A stretch of 64,000 bases of DNA from Panagrolaimus kolymaensis (lineage: Eukaryota > Nematoda > Chromadorea > Rhabditida > Panagrolaimidae): NCBI GenBank assembly GCA_028622995.1, contig JAJQJQ010000033.1, forward strand, positions 2,728,001 to 2,792,000. The letters run 5' to 3'. The notes beneath the pieces are model-generated. The model saw nothing but the letters and a program-made list of their open reading frames with translations, did not search any database and was not told the origin of the DNA. Every line of letters begins with the position of its first letter. Positions within the stretch are counted from its first letter, which is position 1. Below are positions 37,300 to 48,914 of this stretch, one piece after another. The position numbers and the translations under genes were made by a program.

Positions 37300-37916
37300 T
37301 TCTTCTATAAAACAAAAGTAATGTAAAGAAACAAACAAAAAATGTTATATTTATTTTCCACGTATATAATAAAAAAAAGCAACGTGAGAAAACAATGAAA
37401 ATATGGCGAAATGCAATCACAAACAATGTTTAACTTTCAAATTAAAACATTTTTTCAATAATAAAAAAAGGGAAAAACTTGTTTTCAATCATATGACAAT
37501 CAAATTAGCCATTATATTGAAGGCGTAAATGAATTGAACATATCTTTTTTTAAATAAAATATTGATTTGTAGCTTTAAAGAAAAGGTAAAACTTCCAATA
37601 AAAAATATTGTTTTTTGTTTATTTATTGAATGCTTGCTTCTGCAGAATAAATATTTTTTTGATGCATTACATATAATTTTATTTCGTTCCAAGAACCCTA
37701 AAATGGATGTTCGACCTTTTTGATATTGAATTTTGCTCAAATTTGAAACATTGCTCTTTGAAGTTTAGCGACGGCATAAAAGCCAACCCGTCGTAAAATT
37801 AATTATTGTTAAAAAGCATTTTAAAGGTAAGTCAAACATTAACCGTAAAAATTTGGATTAAAACGAGATAAAATTTCGATTTTTTACACTTTATATGAAT
37901 ATATTCTTTCAGGGAC
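37300..37916. other. Divergent intergenic region
   Basis: 617 bp between FAM114A and the unknown plus-strand gene, AT-rich. CTTTCAG at 37906-37912 is a likely trans-splice acceptor. Nothing else is seen. Confidence 0.5.
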
Positions 37917-38733
37917 ATGACAGATGTTGAACGAAGTAACAACATAAATTTGAATGGTATCTTAACAGAAAAAAATGCAAATATTGATAAAAATGATGGT
38001 TCAAAAGTTACATTCCAAGGTGGATCTGGTATTGAAAGCAATGATGATGAACATGATTATGGACAACCTACAACTTTTGTACGAGGAACAAGCCATGATT
38101 CTCAATACCTTGGTGGCGTTGGACATAGATTATCAACAGTTATTCGACGATCGTTAAGACTTGCACCAAAAAGAAGTGTATCAAGTGGTAAAAGAAGCTC
38201 ATCATCACGTTTTCCACCACATGTTGCTCCAACTGAAGAGAAAGTAAGAAAAGTTATTTTTTTGTTTTTTATTGTTTTTTTTGTGAAGCTTATCTTTTTG
38301 ACTATTTGATAAGAATCACATATCGGTTTAGATCAAAAACCATCAAGAATAACAAAGATACAAAAATTTTGAATTATTAGTTTCAACAAATTTTTTTTGC
38401 TTTTAAAATGATTGTTATGGAAATTGGCACCATAATAATAAAATGGGCATCAATTTACTTATTCTTCCTTTCTTTAAATCATAAATTTCTTCAAGCACTA
38501 TATTACTTTACTCAATGATTTTTTGTTGTTTTCAGGGCCATCCATTTACTGAATATACCGATCTTCGAAAACAAAAATGCGAAACTCTTTATGGCACCAT
38601 TGATGAACTTGAATATTATATTAGGCTGAATCGAATAAACCAGGTTGGTTGTTTTTGTTGTTCTCAAAAAGGGTCAAAGGGCATTCAATTGCGTAATAAT
38701 AATTTTTTTTCCATTCCAAGGTTTGAGTCATAA
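37917..38733 (+). CDS. Unknown basic protein, 3' structure uncertain
   Basis: Exon 1 (37917-38243, 109 residues) starts 4 bases after a CTTTCAG acceptor. Exon 2 begins at 38536 after TTTTCAG and reads GHPFTEYTDLRKQKCETLYG then TIDELEYYIRLNRINQ, which looks well conserved and helical. At 38643 there is CAG|GTTGGT, the same donor type used at 45166 in TBC1D24. Splicing there would send the transcript to exons I cannot find. Reading on instead gives a Cys-rich tail and a stop at 38733 (172 residues in all). Exon 1 is Ser/Arg-rich with RLSTVIRRSLRLAPKR. I do not recognise the family. Joining directly to the TBC1D24 exon at 42329 breaks the phase, so it is not simply an alternative 5' end unless a small exon lies between. 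Confidence 0.6.
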
Positions 38734-41700
38734 AAATTACACCCCAAAATTTCTGCAAATTTCTTAGGAAACGTCAAATTTATTTTAATGAAGATAAAAG
38801 TTTAAACATGATTCAACTGTTTCAATAATAACATTGATAACCTTATCAATTGTTTTTTGACGTATGATATCGTCTGCTGCTATTTAAAGGCTAGGTCAAC
38901 CTTTCTTTGCTCATTTTGTCCTAATATTTTTTGAAAATTGTTTATCATTTTATGGGTTTGCGGATTGCACTCTTTTTGTCGACTTTTTATCCATTCGTGA
39001 TCTTCAAAAGACTAAACTATATCTGTGGTATCGCAATTAAAGATTTTGCGCGGTTGTATCCCTTTTTTCATTTAATTTTTATGATTTATTGTTTGACGGA
39101 AATTTCCAATTTCACTAGGCGATTCAATAATTCAAATAATAGAAATAGTAAAATTCTTCAACATTAAGATTTCACATTTTTTTGTTATTACTTTTTCCTC
39201 CACATTCTTTCATTTACTATTGTTTATTTTATTATTCATTATTGATTTTTGATGTATTTTTTCTTTTCGAAGAAAACATTAAAAAAATTAAACCAAAAAT
39301 ACCATCTATGAAACTATCGCCCTTTGTTTTTCCCAATTCTTTCTAAAGCAAAGCAAACAGCAACAAAAATAAAAAGCAACGTGCTTTCTTTCTATTTCTG
39401 CCTGAGGAAAATAAAAAGTGTAGTGCTATTGTTATTATTGCTGAGTCGCTCTCTTTATCGTCTCCGAAAATAAATAGAAAAAAGAAAATCCTAACATGAA
39501 GCGATGCTCGCACTGACCACTAAATGAAACACCGCTACCACCTGTAATGTTCCTTTTTTCCCATTTTTTTTTGCGGAGAAAAACGGAATAATTTTTCGTC
39601 TTTTTTTTCTTTTTGGTACAACAACTTTTTTCTTTCATTTTTGGTGCTGTTTTTAGTCGCCATCATTAAAGATAAAAATAATTTCACTTTTTTTCATTTC
39701 CCTTCATAAACTTTTATAAGGGCTAAGATTAATTTTGCTTCTAAAAAAGCATGTTTTGATTAATTACTGTAATCTCTTAATCAGAGACGTGACTTTTTAA
39801 TCTTTTTTTATAATAATTATGCGAGTTAACCGACTTTTAATCTTCATTACACAAAAAAACTTGTACTTTTTTTATATTATTCTTTTGAGATTCAAATAGA
39901 GGTGAACCGAACTGGATTCTTGACATGTCTTACAAAATATGTACATGCATAATCTATTCAGTCTCTTGCAGCTTCAAGACCTCGAGTTAAATGCTTCCGT
40001 TTTTAATCCTCAACAAAAACTTTGGTAGTCGTCATGAATGTTATGCTTAAAAAGAGGGGAAAAATAAACATACTTTTAAGGGACTCAAAAAAATAATATT
40101 ATTATTATTTTATAAAATCTTGCCATATTTTTTTTTGATTCCAAAAATAGTCTTAATTTTATCAGTTGTTTGCTATTTTTTTGTTTAAGCTTTAAAGTTC
40201 AAATCTTTAAGAAATTTCATGTTTTTTCTCTCCTTAAAACTCTCACAAAATTTCAACAGTTTTCCATATCTGTAAAGATGTTGCTTACATTTTAAGCTTC
40301 TTAGTTGTTGACAGCATTGATCATGTTTAGCATCGAATACAACAAAAATCAAAAAAATACAAGGATAATATTTAATCAAGTGGTTGCAGTTTTTCAACCA
40401 CAATTTTTGTTTGCTTATTTAAAGCCACAAATTTTTTAGTTTTGTTTTTTGCACACAAAAAAATAAATATCTAGCGCTTTTGTACGATTTTGCTTGAATT
40501 ACCATAATTATAACACGATCATCGATGTCTGTGTGGATGTGTGTGGTTGATTTGTAAACTTTCAAACCCATGGTTTTTGAAGGTGGAGGATTAGGCGCTA
40601 ATCTAAAGTATTTTGAATTGTGTTTGGAGTTTCTTCCATTGGGAGAAAATTTATTTTGGAGTTTTAAATACAAACTTTTTCGAAACTCACGTTTTTCTAA
40701 ACCTATAAAACCCATAGACTGTTGAACTTTTTTTATCATTATTGTTAGTTAAAATAGTCTCTTTTTACTATTCTCATAAATTCAAAGAATACCGTACCAG
40801 TCATTAAATTAAATTATTGTCCATTAATTAAAGATGTGGCTCGTAAATAAAAGTAAGCATTTACTTTACAATTTTTTGCGCTTCCATATTAGTAGCTATA
40901 TTTCTTAATTTCTTAATGTTTGATTACTTATAATAATAACACACCGACCTCTTTTTTTAACTTATCAGATGAACCATGTTTTTTTTAGCTTTTACTTTTC
41001 TTTCAGTTGCTTAATATAGATTTTATGTTATTGGCTCCGTTTTATGATGTCAGTTACCTCCATATGTTTACACGACTTTCTGCATCTTTATTTATTTTTA
41101 TTTATCAAAACTATACACTTTTTAAAAACTTTCTAAAAATTTAGTACAATTTTTTTTGCAATCAGCTATCTTTTTTATGATGGTCATTTGGTGGCTTGAA
41201 AACTTTTTGTTTTTTCATGGAATTATTTTTATCTTATCATTCTAAATTTGGCCATGCGCTTTTAAAAAGAGGCTTAGAGGGAGGGCGGAAATGGATAGGT
41301 ATCAAACTTGAAAAGAAAATGGTATAAAAGCATTCTAAAAATAACGGTTTCCAACAATTTCTTTTGAAATTCAAAAGTAACAACGTTATAAAATTATTAT
41401 TTGTTTGACCGCCTTTTTTCCTTTCATTTTTCTTTCTTCTCAATATGATTTTTGGGTGAAGAGTATTTGTCAACTTTCTTTTCTTTTTTTCTTTGCTTAT
41501 TTGATTGTGTAGCGATTCTTCCGGAAACTAGTTAGCTTGCTTATGATTTATATTTTTTCCCGTACGTCTTTTTTATGCGCGGGGATAGATTTTATATACC
41601 TTTTGTTGATCAATGAAGCTTTTTTTAAAAGAAAAATAGTTTTTTTAAGGTGTGGATTTTGTTTTTTTACTAAAAATAATGTTTCATCAACAAAAAGGAT

Positions 41701-42333
41701 TCACTAAAACTATAAATTATCAATCATGTGTTTAACACTCTCGTATGCAAAGCTACAGAATATACTCTTGCACGCGGCAAAAATTCTCCATATTTTTTTT
41801 ATCTTTGATTGTCAAAGGACATCACCATAAACTCTTTTTATTTTTCACACAGTAACAAAAATAATTACTTTCCTTTTTTAGTTCCTCTTTTTTATGGAGT
41901 AATACTTTTTATCAATCGTGTTTTGATTACGCTTATCTCTTTTTCATTCCTAAATAATAGGAAAACCAAAGCCACAACCTTCAGGTGCTTGTTTACGTAA
42001 AAAATGTTAAAATGCTGTTCCTAAACCTTTTTTTTACTTTTGGACCCTTAGGCAATTTAAAAATCTTTTAAATACAAACTTGATTTATTTTGATTGAATG
42101 CTTCATCTCACTTATTTATTTTTCAAAGCCACGTTACCGCTGTAACATATACATACATACTGTGTTTTAACACTTTTTAGTTTAGCTTCTTCCAATCTAT
42201 CTTTTATTTTTTGAAACTTTCATGGCATATCAGAAGTTTTGTAAAATTTATTTTTATGCTTATATGCGTTTATCCTTCGTGATTTCTTTTATTTTTAAAG
42301 ATTTGTCTAAGAATTTTTTTATTTATAGTTATT
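38734..42333. other. Gene-free or long-intron region
   Basis: 3.6 kb of AT-rich DNA with poly-T and poly-A runs. No exon chain is convincing. It may be the intron or downstream part of the unknown gene at 37.9 kb plus the TBC1D24 promoter. TTTATAG ending at 42328 is a likely trans-splice acceptor for TBC1D24. Confidence 0.45.
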
Positions 42334-45300
42334 ATGTCTTCGAAAATATTTGTATCACAACAATCTGAAGAAATTCTTCGTGTAATTAGTCCATCGACAA
42401 CGATGTCTTCTTCAATGACATCAGCAGCGATCGATAAAAAATATAAGAAATTTGGATCAAAAACCGTTGAAGTTGAAACATTTCCGTCCGCAGCTCAAAG
42501 AAAATCATCAGGATTAGTTAATGTTGGTATATGCCAATTTTCAATGTCACATTATTACGAAAGTAATGATTTTGATGATGAAAATGATATTATTAATGTT
42601 AGTGAAAAACCACCACTTCGTCATTTTAACTCTGCCGATTCTGCCATCACAGTCGATTCAAATGGAAGCGGTAGTGGAAGTGGAAGCGATTTAGATGAAT
42701 TTTATTCATCTGTAAGCTCATCAGAAGGAAAAGTCATTCGTCGATTACCTCGTCAATCGGCAGTTGATTCAGAAAATAGCCGAAATAATTCTATTACTGT
42801 AGACCGGTCGTTTTCGGTTGATTCGGGTTATATTGATGAATTTCGTATGTCTGAAGATGCATCAAATGATCTTCGACAAGCAGGAAAACTTGCTAAAGCA
42901 TGGGTTAAACGAAATGAATTTCGTAAACGAGTTGAAAGTGGAAGCTCATATGATTTAGCAGAAAATATTAAACAAAAAATTCAATATGTAAGTGTGGGAA
43001 TGCGTAATTTATTTTCAAAGTTATGGCTTATTAGGTGCATTTAATTCCAATTTTTCGTGACCTTTTATTAAATTAAATATTGCATTCCTGAGTGTATCTC
43101 GCAAGAGTGCATTCAGAAATTTAAAAAAAACATCGGGATTGAGTATTACTTTTTAAAGAAAGGGAAAGTAAAAAATACGCAATTGAATGCCTTTTGTTCC
43201 ATTTAAACTAGTTTTTCTTTAATGTTAATTTAGTAAAATTTAATGAAATTTTTTTAGGTAAAAAAATTTATTCGAAATAATGATTGGCCTGTTTCACATG
43301 AAATTCGTTCTGATATCTGGAAAGTATTATGTCAAAATAAAGATTTTAATGTTCATAAACGACTTTATACTGAACAACTTGAAGACTTAACAAGATCTGG
43401 AGGTAAATTTTAAATTTTCTTACTCTAACTTTAATTGATATATTTTTTTTATAGTAAAAGCATTAACTCCACTTTGTCTCTCTTTTGATGGTATTGTAGT
43501 TCATGATCATGGTTTAAAAGAACAAGGTGCTGTTACGTTACAAAGATTGTTGATTGTTGTTGAATGTGTTCGACCTGAAATTCGTTACGTTCCTGTAAGT
43601 TTTTTTTATTTTTTTTATTGCAAAATTTGCAACAATGTTTGAACTTAAAAAAATTAAAATATGCTCATTTTTCAAAATCAAACTTTTAAAAATCTAGTAT
43701 ATCTGTTTTGAAAACGTGCGATTGACATACATTTTTTTTTCGCCTTGTCTAAATAGAAAAAAATTTATAAAAACTTTTTTGCTGCGCATAAAAGCGTGCA
43801 ATAACGCGTTGTTCATCCATGGAAAAGAGATGGATAAGCTGTCAAAAAATTTTGTGAGTGAAACGAGGGTGGAAAAACTAGTTTAATTAAACGTTATGTT
43901 TTACGCATTCGGGAAGTATTTGCAAAAAAAAAAGAGTTTCACGTAGACTTTGCAGAAAAATAAATTGGTGAGAAAAAAACAGCTCGAATCTATTTTAGTG
44001 TCGAAGGATCATAGATTTTCTAAACTTTTGCTTAAATTTTTAAAGGTTTTGTGCACCCTTTTTGGTAAATGATTCATTATTGTGTGGTTTTTTAAAAAAT
44101 GTCATCAAGCACATGCTTTTTAATGTTTCAAAAAACTTTTAATATTTTACCATTATTTTGCCTTAATAAATTTTGATTTTTAAACTGTTAGTTACAAACA
44201 ATATTAACAGTAAAATCATCTCGTTTTTTTATTCTAACGCTAGTATTTAAAAAAATTTTTTTAACCATCATCAAAAAAATTCAAGCGATCGAATCGAAAA
44301 AAATTTTTAAAGGCGCTGGTGGTGATTCAGAAGCACTCATTTGGTATTTATTTTATTTTTCGCTTTGTTTTTTGAGCATTTTAAAAATGGCATAAAAAGA
44401 CATTGGAATTTTATAATTTAATTTTTGACCATACTCATAAGATTTTGTATTAAAATAACGTTTTATAGATTTTGTATCCATTGTGTTCAATGTTTCTCCA
44501 TTACATGGGAGCAGAAGAAACTTTCGCATGCGTTATGAGATTATTATCACAAGGTAATGGATTTATGCTTCAATCTGAAGTTGCTGTGTACGCTTCATCT
44601 CATACAATTTTGGCATTATTAAAGAAACACAAGGTATGTCTATTAAATACAATAATCATTAACAATGTTTATTTTTAGAAAAAGGTTTATAACCATTTGA
44701 AATCTCGAATTGGCACCAATGATGATGATAAACTTGCTGAAGTTTTTAGTAATTGGGCATCATGGATATTCAAATATTTACCATTCCAATATTTAGTTAG
44801 AGTGATTGATTGTTTCTTAGTTGAAGGTTTGTTTTCTTTTTGATATTAAATCAAAAAAAGTAATCATACTTTATTGAAATTCTCGTTGCTTTTATTTACA
44901 ATTATTTATTTTAGGTCACAAAATGTTGCTTCGTGTTGTATTAGCTCTTACTTATGTTTGGTACAAAGAAAAAGGAAAGCAATCACTTCCATCAAATTAT
45001 AATTCCAAATCCGTTGATGAAAAACTTGCTTTCGTGAAAGACGAAATCATCCAAGTTATTCAAGATGTTCCTATTTCAATTTCAACTTTACTTGACATTT
45101 GCATTTCAATAAGAAATTTCAAATTTTCAACAGTTCAAAGACTTCAATCAGATTTTGAAGCAAAGGTTGGTTTGATTCAATTTTTTTTGACTTGGATATT
45201 AGCATTTGGAGAGATGACGGATATTTTGGCAAAATGTTTAAAGCAAAAAAGCTTGAAAACTTGTAAATTTCAAATCTTCAAATGTTCAATTTACAAAAAC

Positions 45301-46036
45301 TCTTGTCTTCTAAATATTTGTTGATAAAATAATAATCTTCTTTATTTTAGCATCGAGATAAGATTAACCTTGAAAGATCTTTGAAACAACAATTTAGTCC
45401 CTCAAGGACGATGTATACACAAGTCTTTTCTTCATGCATTATTGATTCTGAAGTTGCTAGTGAATTAATGAGTGCTCTTCCAAACCGATTCCAACTTGAA
45501 ACTCCTGCTCTTCTCTTCAGATTATCCGAAAATGGCGTATCTTTCACTCAATTATGGAATTCGTAAGTGTTTCTTTTTGGATGTGAATTTACTTTAATAC
45601 GCACATTTTTAGAATTGATCATGCTGAACAAACTTTAATAATAATCAAAACAACAAAGGATGAAGTCTTTGGTGCATATTGTAGCGCTTCATGGTCTGAA
45701 AGAAAGGATGTTCGTGAAAGAACAAGATCTCGTTATTTTGGAACTGGTGAAAGTTTTGTTTGGTATACTGATAAAGATATTGGACTTCCAATTATTTATC
45801 GATGGGCTGGACAATCAAGCGATCATCCAGAAGATTGCCCTCAAATGTTTATGACTGCTGGTGATCGACTTATGATTATTGGAAGCAGCGGTGGTGACGC
45901 TATTTCAATTCGTGAGCAATTAACCGATGGTCTCAGCTATGCTTGTGATACGTTTGCTTCGCCTCCACTTGTCAAAGATAATGCTTTTGAAATTGCTGAA
46001 TTGGAAGTCTTCAATGTTGTTAGCAGTATCGATTAA
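42334..46036 (+). CDS. TBC1D24: TBC1D24 / Skywalker, TBC plus TLDc protein
   Basis: Eight exons (42334-42987, 43258-43402, 43455-43594, 44469-44633, 44679-44826, 44915-45165, 45351-45562, 45613-46036) encode 712 residues. A TBC domain (about 210-440) shows WPVSHEIRSDIWKVL, LCLSFDGIVVHDHGLKEQGA, MFLHYMGAEETFACVMRLL, FSNWASWIFKYLPFQYLVRV and DCFLVEGHKMLLRVVLAL. A TLDc domain (about 530-712) shows LLFRLSENGVSFTQLW, IIIKTTKDEVFGAYCSASW, YFGTGESFVW, DRLMIIGSSGGDAISI and YACDTFASPPL. Orthologues act in synaptic vesicle and endosomal traffic through Rab35/ARF6 and bind phosphoinositides. The usual TBC catalytic finger motifs are absent, as in TBC1D24. A Ser-rich, acidic N-terminal extension of about 200 residues (GSGSGSDLDEFYSSVSSSEG) exceeds the human protein. 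The 874 bp intron 3 is the longest. Confidence 0.95.
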
Positions 46037-47247
46037 TACATAATGTAATCAACTTTCTTTCATATTAGCTTAGTACCTTTCTTTCATTCCATTATTACAA
46101 AATTGTTTTTTATCATCTTTTCACTTGATTACTATTTCAGATATACCCATAGTTTTCGTGTGTCTTACTTTCCTTGTTCTTTTATCTCTCGTGCATGTTA
46201 TTTCTATGCCGCTTCAATGTCTTCTTCGATGCTAGTCCATGCTGTTCAAAATGTTCTCGGTTATTACTTCTTTTTATCTTAGAAACATGACTGCATTTTT
46301 CTCCTGAATCTTTTGGATAATTTTCATTCGTTGCTTTATTTATTATATCTTTTTCTTTGTCCAAATTGATTCATTTGCACAGTATTTTTTCTTTGTTTTT
46401 CTTGTTTGCTCATTTAATTAATTGCATTTTATTATTGTATCACTTTGTCTTGTTAATTTTTTACTTTTGCCATGTTTTAATTTAAAAAAAAACTTGTGTA
46501 CACATTTTTCTAGTTTTGTTAGATTTGCTTCTTATCTTTGACACTCTTCTAAGTCGGAGTTTAATTAATCGTCACAAATAGTTTAATCTTATGTTTTAAT
46601 TGCATAAAAAAATTGAGCAAAATTTGCAATAATAAATAATTTGCTAATAATTTGTTTTACCACACAAAACAGAATGTGATTTTAAGCCAGCAGCACGGAA
46701 ATACGATTTCATTTCTAACAAATTAATTTAACTTTTCTTTTCGGTTATAATTGATGATGTCAATTATATGTAATTCTTCGATTATCTCCTCATAAGCTCT
46801 TGTCTACTAACATGAATCCAGAATCAATTAGATTTGTTGCAGCCATGGCTCCATAGCTGCAGTATCTTCGACCAACAAAAAAATACGATTTATGGTCAAA
46901 TTTTCCACCTTGCTTATATTTATTGTTTTAATGATTATTTTAAATGCTGATTTTTAATATGAATACTAAATTGGAGGTTAGGTGGTTATTACAGCATAAT
47001 TGAATGAACATGATGGGGTTTTTTGAAAAATTATTTATGGTTTGTAAGGCAATTGAAGTGAGTCCTTGAAACCATAGTCGAGTCTTTTTTTTCTAACTTT
47101 TATGAAGCTAAATTTTGGCGTTTTGATATAACTGCCACAGTTTGCATGAAATACATATTTTTAAAGATAAAAAAGTCCAGACTTTAAAGTTTGAGAGTAT
47201 GTACATCTTTTATTTTCTTCCCTACTTTAATTTATAAATTTGTAATT
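46037..47247. other. Intergenic, TBC1D24 3' flank and DMAP1 promoter
   Basis: 1.2 kb, pyrimidine-rich then AT-rich. The first half is probably the TBC1D24 3' UTR. No gene is seen. Confidence 0.5.
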
Positions 47248-48914
47248 ATGTTTATGTCTGATGCCAAAGACATCCTTGGACTTGGAACCAAAGAAGAATC
47301 AGCTTCTTCTCAAACACCTAAATCAAAAAGCGGAAAAGTGAGTGATAGTTTAATTATGTACCACCATCTTGTATGAATGATATTTTAGCAAACTAAAAGG
47401 AAACGGAATTCTAAAGGCATTGATTCATCCAATCAAGCTCATAAATCATCGAATATTGAAGTTGAAACATTGGAAGAATCACGAAAGAAGGTAATTATTA
47501 TTATTAGAAGAAGATTTGAGCTTATTATATCTTTTTAGTTTGGTAAAAAACCTGTTCGAAAATGGACTATCGAAGAATTTACTAATTCGGCTCGAATCGA
47601 TGATTTGAAACTTTCACATTGGAAGCGTGCTGGTTCAAGCTCTGAAGGTTATCCCTTTGCATTTTTAAATAAGAGAGAACCCATTCCTCATTGCGAAGAG
47701 TCGAAGTACAAATTTTTAAAAACAAGTGATTGGACGAAAGAAGAAACAGATGAAATGTTACAAATGGCAAGCGATTACTACCTTAAGTGAGCTAACTGTT
47801 ATAATATTATCGAAAACAATCAAATTTTTTTTAGTTGGGCAGTTGTGGCTGATAGATTTGAATTTAATGGTAAAACACGGACTATCAATGAAATAAAAGC
47901 GAGATATTTTGAAATTGAAGATGCTGTAAATCTTTTAAATGGATCTAAAGAAGAATTGGTTAACTTTAATTTAGAAGAAGATAACAAAAGAAAAATGGCC
48001 CTTAATTTCTGGCTTTCTCGATCTGAGGAAGATATTGAAAAAGATGAGGAAGCGATAAAAGAAGTGGAAAAGTTTCGAAAAGCCTTGCTGGAAGAAGAAC
48101 AAAAACATTATGAAGAAAAGTTTGAAGCTTCAGATATTAATCGACTTTCTCAAGAAGATATCACAAATTTTGCTTTAACCTCTCAACCTATTCCTAAAGC
48201 AACTTTAGTTCCAGGAACTTATATGGCTTCAGAACTTCCTGAACTTTCTCTAGGTTCAAATAAATCATCGCAACCATTAATCAGAGCAGTGAACTATCAT
48301 ATCGCCGAAAGAGTTGCTATAGTTCGTGGAAGACCATATCAAACATTTTTGAATGAGCGAGTTGCTGAAAATCAAATTAAATTTCAAAGTCGCCTTCATC
48401 AAATCAGCGAACTTAAAGGTGCTTTAATTGCGATAAATCAACGATATGAAAAATTATCCAAGGTTGCGAGTGCTAATGGAAAATCAATGGTAAATTTATA
48501 GTGTATATTTTTTTAATAATTCAAAATATTTAGCCTCCACTTCCTAAAAAATGTACACCTGCATATTTTTCTGAACCACGAAAAGGTGAAATTTGCCAAT
48601 TTGTTGATTCACTATATTCAATCATTCCTCCAACCAAGCCTATTCCCAACTGTACTCAACTAAATGAAGTTGAAAAATTGATTAGAATTCCGGGAGTTAA
48701 TATTATTTATCCAAAAGATATTTGTCGCACTCGTCGATCTACCTCAGGAATGGCCGCTGAACGAGATCGATTTAGCCCTCCGCCTGCTGGAGCTCAACAT
48801 ACTCCTAAAACTCCTTCAATACCTTCCGTAACAGCAGCAACAACAACACCAGGAATTATAACACAAGCACGTCGCTCAAGCCGTCATTCAACTAATAGCA
48901 AAAACAACGGCTAA
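47248..48914 (+). CDS. DMAP1: DNA methyltransferase 1-associated protein 1 homologue
   Basis: Five exons (47248-47337, 47389-47490, 47539-47786, 47835-48489, 48534-48914) encode 491 residues; a second in-frame ATG at 47254 gives the family-like start [10 protein letters not shown]. The N-terminal block ([33 protein letters not shown]) and the SANT/Myb-like domain ([30 protein letters not shown]) match DMAP1 and yeast Swc4/Eaf2. A long charged coiled coil follows, then the C-terminal region ([16 protein letters not shown]). The tail is Pro/Thr-rich and basic. DMAP1 is a shared subunit of the TIP60 acetyltransferase and SRCAP/SWR1 H2A.Z-loading complexes in the nucleus. C. elegans ekl-4 is the expected orthologue. 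All splice phases close. Confidence 0.94.

Noticed and set aside
38536..42987. Unknown gene at 37.9 kb as 5' exons of TBC1D24
   Set aside because: Its exon 2 ends in phase 0, while the exon opening at 42329 needs one upstream base, so a direct join breaks the frame.
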